DNA of 27,087 nucleotides, from contig JALJEE010002512.1 in NCBI GenBank assembly GCA_023231475.1, forward strand, positions 1-27,087, in the 5' to 3' direction. The position numbers were made by a program, and so were the translations under genes. This DNA is from Seison nebaliae (Eukaryota; Rotifera; Pararotatoria; Seisonacea; Seisonidae). Below, piece after piece: positions 19,989-27,087 of this stretch (its first letter is position 1; every line of letters begins with the position of its first letter). The notes under the pieces are model-generated. The model searched no databases and was not told where the DNA came from. It saw only the letters and a list, made by a program, of their open reading frames with translations.

Positions 19989-20672
19989 CTGGAACCAAGT
20001 GTATAGGATTGTAAATGGGAGAAATTGAACAGATAACATGAACAACTTTTCACGATAATTGCAAATATTGTCTTCGAGAGCAATTGTTTAAAATATGAAA
20101 ACATTGAAATAATAATAAAACAAATTTAATGAATATTGAAAATTATTTTACTGAAACTAATTTAAATATTCAAAGAATTAGACTAATAAGTAAATCAGCA
20201 AAATATCCTGTTATGATAATTTATCATTTTTTGTGATTAACATTATTTATCATTATGATTATAATACCATATTCAATATCAAACCATGTTAATAATCTCA
20301 ATAAATAAAATGTCGCTTTTCGGTGATATCATAATGAGTAAATTAATTGATTATTGAGAAGAAAGACAATGACATTATATCACGTAAATATGTAAGATAA
20401 TAGAATCCGAACTTTACGGCACATATTTGTGCTAAGTTCATGGTCATTTGGGAAATTTCAATTGAAATTATAAAATGTTATTTCATTATTAAACTTCATT
20501 ATTTGTTCTTCATTTGCAAGGAAAATCGGGTACATCATATGAATTTTTTTATTAGCACGACTCTAAAAGAGAACTATTTGAAAGAAAAGAAATGTAGTAA
20601 CAATTGTAAAGAAAAGTAGTTTGTGGATGGTTGATTTAATATAGAGTTGAAAGACGATCAACGCTTATTCTA

Positions 20673-20846
20673 ATGAAATTCATTCATTATTCAACACTAG
20701 TCTCCATTTCAATTGTCTCCTTTTTCACTTTATGTAATATTCTTCCTTCTCATGTTATTAATGACAGATGATAGGAAGTCACTGTTACTAAAATTTTAGA
20801 ATGAAAAGAGAATCTCATATTCTATCACTTAATGGGCAGAATGACC
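20673..20846 (+). CDS. Tentative very small secreted peptide, two exons
   Basis: The ATG at 20673 opens a signal-peptide-like leader (MKFIHYSTLVSISIVSFFTL). Read straight it ends after 32 codons. A 46-nt intron starting GTTATT and ending TTTTAG, of the type seen in the neighbouring genes, would join CNILPSH to NEKRISYSIT and a stop, a 37-residue product. The size is at the edge of chance and no homology is visible. A peptide precursor is one possibility, random sequence another. The end coordinate is approximate. Confidence 0.15.
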
Positions 20847-20957
20847 ATGGAATTTTTTCTTCTTATTTATATGGAAATATTTATTTTCTGAAATTGGTTT
20901 TCTTATAATTCTCTCTTTCATATATTCGGTGCAGACATCTATCATAACACCGTCATC

Positions 20958-21744
20958 ATGGGACGAAACGACACTAGAAGTGCTTCAATAAGTCGAGTAT
21001 CATATGAATTTTCCGGGAGAACTAATCGTAACTTATCGAAAGAGATTTATGAAAATAACTTGAATAATCATATCGATTCAGTTTTCCCAAAACCTTTGAT
21101 GAGAATATTTGGGCTTATATCAGTTAGAATTCAATTCATTTATTGGTCGTTTCTACATGAATTTTCAGATACTTTGTGGCATTTGCATTATCATCTGCCA
21201 ATCTTTTCGAGAAAGTTATGAATTACCAGTGAAACAACCAGCTTTGGGATTTCTCTCCGGAGTATGTCTATTACTTTTTGGAATAATTCTAATTATTGCA
21301 AGTAAATTTCTTATTCTTCTCAAACAAATTCATTCTAAAATTTTCTTTAAAGCATTCATTTCTAATTTTCATTTACTTATAATAATTATAATATTTTCGG
21401 TTATCGCACTTGTACTTGGAGGCCTAATCTCTGTCATTCTCGGTTCTATTGGAATTTCGAAAACAACTACATTGAAAGATACGTTACAGGGAATCAAAGC
21501 GATTGGTAATTCTAATGGAATAATCAATAATCCGATCGAATCAAATTTGGAAGATCAAATTCGAAAGATTTTGTTAATAAACTCCTTCATTGTGGTTGCC
21601 GGATTAATTGCAATATTGACTTTTCTTTTCATAATATTTTTATATGCCAATAATGATTGTTATTTAATTCCACAAACCCATCAACTGACTAAAACTTCTT
21701 CCCAAATTATTCTGCGGAGAAATGTTAAAGATGATCTTTACTGA
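20958..21744 (+). CDS. Four-transmembrane-segment protein, family not recognised (two exons)
   Basis: The model is join(20958-21122, 21169-21744), 246 aa, with a 46-nt intron starting GTTAGA and ending TTTCAG in phase 0. The splice joins the first membrane helix across the junction (FGLIS to ILCGICIIIC). Membrane segments lie at about 48-66, 81-106, 122-148 and 189-214, with a hydrophilic N-terminus of 47 residues rich in Ser and Arg. The loop between segments 3 and 4 is about 40 residues and has no CCG motif or paired cysteines, so this is not a classical tetraspanin. The layout resembles claudin-like or other small four-span proteins, but no signature fixes a family. The C-terminus ends RRNVKDDLY. 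Confidence 0.82.
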
Positions 21745-21858
21745 TTCATAAGACTCGGAAAATCAAAATTGTTTCATATATTTTTGATAAATTTTTAAAA
21801 AAAATTCATTCTAACCAATTCCTTCTCTTTTCTCGCAATTTTTAATATGAACAGTTCA

Positions 21859-21864
21859 AATAAA
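21859..21864 (+). terminator. Poly(A) signal candidate for the four-span protein gene
   Basis: AATAAA lies 115 nt after the stop at 21744. No nearer canonical hexamer was seen. The AT-rich context makes chance occurrence likely enough to keep confidence moderate. Confidence 0.35.
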
Positions 21865-22083
21865 TAATTTGTATTTTCATGTTTCTTCTTCAGATTATAA
21901 TATTATAATAATAATTTGATCTTTCGATCAAACAATATAATTTCAATAATATTGAATTCAATATTTTACGAACGAATACAGTGATAATTTATTCATTATA
22001 TTCACACAATCACAATAGCGGTAAAATTTCTTTATTTCATGTTATTGAATGATATTTGATATTCTTTGGACGAATTATTAAAT

Positions 22084-22116
22084 CTAGATTTAATCTAGAG
22101 CAATAAATATTGCTCT
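22084..22116. repeat. Two adjoining perfect palindromes
   Basis: CTAGATTTAATCTAG (22084-22098) overlaps by two bases the 20-bp perfect palindrome AGAGCAATAAATATTGCTCT (22097-22116). Together they can form two hairpins or cruciforms, or serve as dimeric protein-binding sites. No known element is recognised. Confidence 0.75.
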
Positions 22117-22653
22117 TATTTTTAACACCGATAGTCATGCAGCTGTACCCTTTTTTTTATTTTATTGTAAAGTGCACTTTCCAGCATGCTACATCTTATT
22201 GAGACATTATGGACACTTCCACTGTACTATTTTCGAGATTTGTATATTCTTTCGAAGAGATTTTCGAGAATGAGATGGAAAATGAGAGTAAAACCGTTCT
22301 TTTTCCAATTTCAAATTAAAACAATTAGAATTTTCCTTCATTCCATACACTATATCTCACCATAGTTAGATTATGATTAGATCAAAGGTTGTGATATTGG
22401 GGAACTGTTCAAATAACATTTTCTAAGAACCCTAACTAAATTCACTAAATATCATATTTGAATCATGACAAATACTAGTTAATAAGTAATATTTTTTTGT
22501 TAAATATTACAACGTAACGATAAACAAGCGTTATTGCCCTTGAACATAATTTACCTCAAATTTTGTAAAGAAGAATTATCGATGACGTAATAAGAGCGTT
22601 GTTAGAAGTAAAATGACATGATAATATTATTAGGATGAACATTAAGTTTAAAA

Positions 22654-25169
22654 ATGATAATCGACATCAATAAGATTTCATTTAAAACAATATTATCAAT
22701 AGTTCCAATATTCTTTTGCATATTATATCTCACTCAATTCTCATTTATGGAAAATGACTCTATCAACATGCATAAATTTCGAACAAATTCCCAACCATGG
22801 TTGGTAACTAATGTTCAAAATTCTCCGGAAATTCCATTTGTAATCAATTTCACCAACGGCACTTTGAGCAACTCTTCTCTAGAAGACAAACCAATTAATT
22901 ATACTCAAAGTAAATTATATTATGAATCAGATACCATCAAAACGAATTTACGATGTATGAATAATTTGAACAAATCATCAACCGATATTTGGCCCTCGTC
23001 GGCAAAAAAAAATTTCGGGAATACTAAGAATATCTTATTAAACTTAAAAATTCAATGTGAAAAATACAAAATGTTTCAAATTCAAACTAAATTTTTGGTA
23101 GCAGATTTTGATTTTACTTCGAAAAAAATCAAACACAACTATCATTTTACTCTCGATAAATTGGCAGAATTGAGAAAAAAATTCTCAAACTTTTCACTTA
23201 CTATAAATCCGTTTATTCGCGCCAACGAAACAGATACTAAATTTATATTTCTGTCTCCAGTTTTAACTTTGAATGAATCAACTAAAACCATTCCAAAGGT
23301 GTTATTTATCGATCACGAATTTTTCGAGTTACAAATATACCAAAAAGACAAATTACCTTACACGAAAGTTTACACTGAAGTTTATTATAATTGGCAAACT
23401 AGTAAAATGGTAGAATCGATGGAACGGAAAAGGTTTGAGATTAATAATAAAATCCAACATTTTCCATATAATGTATTGGTGTTGGGTATCGATTCACTAT
23501 CGTCCCAACATATGGAACGTTTATTGCCCAAGTCATTCGATTATGCAACGAAAAAAATGAAGTTCGATTATTTTAGGAATTCACAAGTGTCGGGTGGAAA
23601 TACTTATCCGAATTTAATGGCATTGTTAAGCGGTGTTATGGAATTGAATATTACAACATATACAAGTAAAGGAACGATCATAGAAGAACATGACGATCAA
23701 TATTTGAGGATAAATTCGAGTTTTTACGATACTTTGCCATTTACATGGAAATTATTACCAAAATATTATACAACAGTCATGATCGAAGATTATTATTGGA
23801 TTGCTATGTTCAACTATTTGAAGAAAGGATTTTCTTTTTCTCCTACCGATGTCTATATGAGACCTTATTTCACTCAATCAGAAAAATATGCAACTGATAT
23901 TTGCGATAGATGTGCCTTATTCTACGAATTAGTTAACGACTATCTTGAATATATAGAAAGAGAATTTCAGTTAAATTCTGAGAATGATATGTTACTACCA
24001 TTCTATTTTTTGTCATTTCACAAGAAATGTAGTCATGATAGAAGTTTGGTTGTGGGTGCGATAGATAAAAAATTGTTAAAAATTCTTAAACGTATAAATA
24101 AACCAATTTACCTAGAAAACACTTTAATGTTGATTTATGGAGATCATGGAACACGGTTCGTTTTAATTTATTTTTTATTTTATTTGAATTTATTTTTAGG
24201 ATGGACGCATATATCTTTTCACAAGAAGGTACAATTGAAAAAGGTAAATCATGCGTTCTATTGAGATTACCTGATAAATTTTCTGAAGACCGTTCAATTT
24301 TTCGGAAGAATACTGATCGATTTGTCACACCATTTGATCTGCATCGTACAATTCTTCATTTATTACAAAACGAATACAGTAAAGGATATTCAGATTTTTT
24401 TTCTTTCCATGAAAATTTGTATACAGAAATGATGCATCAGGTTAATCCACAATGGGCGAATAAAACACGAACTAGAATAATTAATGAAAACCGTCTACGT
24501 CCTTTAAGATTACGTGGAATAGACTTGTTTGTGGAAACTGTACCTTGGAATCGTTCGTGTACTGAAGCCACATCAACTAATTTATATTGTTCTTGCAATT
24601 ATTTTTCAACTGAAAAAAGGATTCGCCATATTAACGAATCGAATGAACTGAAAACGGAAGATAGAAAACTTTTGAATTATGTGAAAAAGGATTTTTTTGG
24701 CTCGATATTTCCATCTTATGCAACATATAGAAATATTTGTCAACATCTCCAAATTACCAAATTCAAAACATTAATGATCAATCGAATCAATAACACCGAT
24801 AAAAATGTAAAAGAAGACTTTTATTTGAATCAAATGATCGAAATTAATACTCGTGTAGGAGTTAACAATGATTCGGGTGAATTTCAATTGTCTTATATCG
24901 TCGAGGAATGGTCTTTCACTCATCCGAATTTTATAAACCATATTCTCACCCAGATATTTAACCTAAGGAGAGGATTATTATCGTTATCGAACATTAACAC
25001 TTCAGAACCAAGTAACTCAAATAAATATTTATATTGGAGAGATAATTCAAAATTATTCACATTAAGAAGATCTACTCAATTTATACGCTTAGATAAATAT
25101 TCTGATACAAATCATTGTCTAAATCAAACCACAAAATATATAGAAAAGGTCTGCATATGCTTTCAATAA
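22654..25169 (+). CDS. DUF229 family membrane-anchored protein (alkaline-phosphatase/sulfatase-like fold)
   Basis: The model is join(22654-24155, 24200-25169), 823 aa. The 44-nt intron starts GTTCGT and ends TTTTTAG, and splits the Arg codon of the conserved GDHGTR motif. An N-terminal signal anchor (about residues 10-30) predicts a type II protein facing the lumen or outside, with many NXS/T sites. Family motifs in order: VLVLGIDSLSSQHMERLLP (metal-site D280), VSGGNTYPNLMALLSG (T317 in the nucleophile position), ATDICDRCALFYELVNDYL, FLSFHKKCSHD (H461, D462) and LIYGDHGTR (D497, H498), then FVTPFDLHRTILHLL. The metal and nucleophile positions of the alkaline-phosphatase superfamily are therefore kept, so catalysis is plausible. 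The substrate of DUF229 proteins is not established. The Cys-containing C-terminal region after about 600 is variable in the family. The family is large in nematodes and present in arthropods. Confidence 0.95.
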
Positions 25170-26051
25170 TTTTCTATGAAGCATATATATTTATGTTATT
25201 TATAAAACGAGAAAACATATACCATTTTTATATTATATTTTATGCACATTGTTATACTGAATTATACTAACATTATATTTTACTTTAAAAGTATATTAAA
25301 ACGCTTGGTAAGAATTTGGGAAGTCAAGACTACATGTTTTAACTTAAACAAGTTTAAATGTTTTAAAGATACCAATTACCTTACATGTAAAATATTTATT
25401 TCTATTTATTTTCGAAATTGAAGTATTAAAAAAATAAAACCTGTTTTACAAAGCGTACTAACTTATCCAAAGCAAACAGTATACAAAGAATTATTACTAG
25501 CAGTGGGTGGATAAATAAATTGGCCATAAAATGAATATGAAACTGATATCTAGAAAGAATCGCATTATTATGTTCTTATTTTTTTATTCGTCTTAATTTC
25601 CCAATAATAATATTAAATATTATAATTGAAATAATATACTTGAAATTAATTGTAAGCAAATCAACTCTAAATATCAAATAGGTAAAAGGCTCATGATAAT
25701 ATAAAATCGATAGTATAGAAATAAACCGTGGGTGGAGAATTTGGTAATATGTTTAAAAGTAAAAATGATTTATTGTACAGCATTACATAGAACCTGAGAT
25801 AATGAAATATGAATTTAACACATTCTTCAAACCTATAAAACTCCATCACTCCCTTTCATTAATAGCATTACTGTTCTCATTTACTAATGAACAATCAATA
25901 AATTTTCCATGAATTATCTAACAGTTCCATTAATCATGTTTCCCTAGTTTTATGGTAATTTTCTTACTATGTGAATTTGTTGAGAAATAGAAAATATACT
26001 TTAGCGTTTTATTACATTTCATTAAACATTAATTCAGTCTTCAATTTCAGA
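25170..26051. other. Intergenic region, no gene seen
   Basis: AT-rich DNA with stops in all frames. A candidate AATAAA for the DUF229 gene lies near 25433. The words AGTGGGTGGATAAAT (about 25501) and CGTGGGTGGAGAATTT (about 25729) are loosely repeated, with no assigned role. The segment ends in an acceptor-like TCAATTTCAG at 26041-26050 directly before the next ATG. Confidence 0.45.
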
Positions 26052-26417
26052 ATGTTGAGAATAATTGGGATTCTTTTTGTCATCCGTTATATTGGAGCAG
26101 CGTTTATCGTTCCTGTCAATTGGAAACCATGGACTGTGCCGATCAAACATGTTACAACTTCCATACCAACATCTGCTGCCAAAACCACCGACCAGAGCTT
26201 TGTAAGAAATTTAATTATAACATCAAGAGAAGTCTCGCCAATTTCACATACAACTAAAACTCTAACCACAGAACCTACTACTACCAAAAAACCGATGTCA
26301 ATTCATTTCATGCCATACCTTTCAAGGCACCCGAGTGGAATGTTACAAATTTGCATGCCGTTCGACAGTTCTTCCGCTTATTGGAGAGACTGGAAATATT
26401 ATTTTGACAAACAGTAA
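26052..26417 (+). CDS. Small secreted or membrane-anchored Thr/Pro-rich protein
   Basis: The ATG at 26052 gives 121 residues. The leader MLRIIGILFVIRYIGAAFIV is a likely signal peptide. PVNWKPWTVPIKH follows, then a Ser/Thr-rich stretch (TTKTLTTEPTTTKKP) that would be O-glycosylated in a secreted protein, and a C-terminus with aromatic residues and one Cys. The frame can be extended upstream to 25971 without an ATG, but an acceptor-like TTTCAG sits one base before the 26052 ATG, which favours this start and suggests a 5' UTR intron or trans-splice site. From about 26300 a second frame (IPFKAPEWNVTNLHAVRQFF) is equally protein-like, so the true 3' end may differ. Family not recognised. Confidence 0.5.
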   Translation: MLRIIGILFVIRYIGAAFIVPVNWKPWTVPIKHVTTSIPTSAAKTTDQSFVRNLIITSREVSPISHTTKTLTTEPTTTKKPMSIHFMPYLSRHPSGMLQICMPFDSSSAYWRDWKYYFDKQ

Positions 26418-26654
26418 ATTTTTTAAACGGATGTAGAACCAAAATATTTTTTAAATTTTTCAAAAAAATGATATATACTATATCATAATAAACCTTAATA
26501 CCGATATAATTACAAATAAAAATCTTTCCTCGCTTATTAAACACATATTAAAAGCTGCAAAGCGTTTATTAGCTAGCTTTCCAATATGTCATTTATATTT
26601 CTACTATTATTCTCCCCATGAATTAAAACCTTTTGTACTTATATATATTTTACT

Positions 26655-26745
26655 AAAGAACCAGTTGGTATCTGGTAAGAATCTCATTACCAATAACTCC
26701 TCTAAAGAGTTATCTTCTTTTCTTTATAATTTGCCCCGTGGGGAT
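26655..26745 (+). ncRNA. Candidate structured small RNA, type uncertain
   Basis: Several short inverted repeats are packed into about 90 nt: ACCAG/CTGGT (26660-26664 with 26672-26676), GGTAA/TTACC in the next stretch (sharing bases with the first, so alternative to it), ATAACTC/GAGTTAT (26693-26699 with 26707-26713) and CCCC/GGGG (26734-26743). An Sm-site-like ATAATTTG directly precedes the last one. Hairpins followed by an Sm-like site and a terminal GC hairpin is the order found in snRNAs and spliced-leader RNAs. The last stem has a loop of only 2-4 nt, no known snRNA core sequence is visible, and chance assembly in AT-rich DNA is possible. Confidence 0.22.
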
Positions 26746-26903
26746 TTGATTCATTAATAAAAAAAAAAAATATATTTTATGTAAATGGGTTCCAGAAAGA
26801 AGTTAACGAAATTAACCCTATTCTATTGGCTAATCTATAATAATAGACAAGAACGAGAGTTGATTGCATACGAAAATCGTTTCCAGAGAATATAAGGGAA
26901 GAA

Positions 26904-27087
26904 CTAAACTCTTAAAAAGCTGTATTCAGTTCTGTATTCGAAGATTCGTGATTTTAAAGGAGTGAATTTCGTTTTGGGAGAGAAAGAGAAGAAGGCTTTG
27001 CATAATTTGTTGCGAATATGATCTAACGCAACGGAGGATAGGCTGTAGAAATCAATAGTTGAACCGAGAAAGATAGTGGAGGATTTA
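26904..27087 (-). CDS. Possible partial coding exon entering from the right edge
   Basis: On the minus strand the frame is open from the window edge for 60 codons to TAG at 26904-26906. It contains FYSLSSVALDHIRNKLCKAF and TPLKSRIFEYRTEYSFLRV, protein-like but unrecognised. The closing GTT-TAG could also be a donor of the GTT type used elsewhere here. One plus-strand frame of the same DNA is also protein-like (LYSKIRDFKGVNFVLGEKEK) but is cut by several stops. The strand is therefore uncertain. Confidence 0.2.
   Translation of the reverse strand, partial: KSSTIFLGSTIDFYSLSSVALDHIRNKLCKAFFSFSPKTKFTPLKSRIFEYRTEYSFLRV

Larger units (their letters stand above)
19163..20957. other. Intergenic region with only tentative small ORFs
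   Basis: About 1.8 kb lies between divergently oriented genes (ERI1 leftward, four-span protein rightward). The DNA is AT-rich with many stops on both strands. It includes a small perfect hairpin (AGTACTA-TTGT-TAGTACT, 19389-19406) and two candidate short secreted ORFs listed separately. No tRNA, transposon end or long repeat is visible. An acceptor-like TTCGGTGCAG lies near 20926-20935, shortly before the ATG at 20958, and may end a 5' UTR intron. Confidence 0.5.
21745..22653. other. Intergenic region upstream of the DUF229 gene
   Basis: About 0.9 kb with no supportable coding sequence. It holds two adjoining palindromes at 22084-22116 and a 12-bp perfect palindrome AAAGTGCACTTT near 22170-22181. 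The DUF229 promoter presumably lies in its right half; no TATA box can be picked out of the AT-rich background. Confidence 0.45.

Noticed and set aside
19440-20600. Transposon or retroelement remnant
   Set aside because: No terminal inverted repeats, target-site duplication, transposase or reverse-transcriptase motif could be seen on either strand; treated as plain intergenic DNA.
20958-21744. Classical tetraspanin
   Set aside because: Four membrane segments are present, but the CCG motif and the large Cys-bearing second loop are absent.
26655-26745. tRNA gene
   Set aside because: The hairpins do not form a cloverleaf and no A or B box of RNA polymerase III is visible.
1-27087. Altered genetic code (stop reassignment) to explain broken frames
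   Set aside because: All well-supported genes end at ordinary TAA, TAG or TGA codons, and the internal stops disappear when short introns are placed.

Overview
This is a eukaryotic nuclear window, AT-rich and intron-containing, from an animal. The evidence is a cadherin-type receptor, an ERI1-type DEDDh exonuclease with a SAP domain, and a DUF229 (alkaline-phosphatase-fold) membrane protein. DUF229 genes are common in nematodes and arthropods, and together with the compact layout and short introns they suggest a small-genome protostome such as a nematode or mite. The sequence alone does not settle which. The 23 introns I could place by reading frame are 40-78 nt long (median 48).

Layout, left to right. 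Positions 1-4256 (+) hold the 3' part of a large, disordered, Glu/Ser-rich protein. It starts outside the window, carries nested tandem repeats at the left edge, and has a basic C-terminal region with several EB1-binding-like SxIP motifs. Convergent with it, 5036-6481 (-) is a five-exon gene for a signal-peptide-bearing, single-pass membrane protein of no recognised family. Only 53 bp separate its start from a small membrane-protein gene on the other strand (6535-6834). Next comes about 5.9 kb (7461-13343) in which I can support no gene. A 12-exon gene for a highly divergent cadherin-like receptor follows (13344-17250, +). It converges on a seven-exon ERI1 homologue (17601-19162, -). Then come about 1.8 kb with only tentative small secreted-peptide ORFs, a four-membrane-span protein (20958-21744, +), a two-exon DUF229 protein (22654-25169, +), a small secreted or membrane-anchored Thr/Pro-rich protein (26052-26417, +), and an unresolved right edge with a possible structured RNA.

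The genes do not form an operon or an obvious pathway. Most encode membrane or secreted proteins. ERI1 is the exception, acting in 3' trimming of small RNAs and of histone and 5.8S RNA. No tRNA, rRNA, CRISPR array or recognisable transposon was found.

The most unusual general signal is the splice donor. In 20 of the 23 placed introns the donor reads GTT, two read GTG and one reads GTA, and the standard GTAAGT/GTRAG never occurs. Several of these donors are fixed independently by protein homology (ERI1, DUF229), so this is not just a choice made while modelling. It points to an altered 5' splice-site code in this lineage and explains why the multi-exon genes look like strings of unrelated short ORFs.
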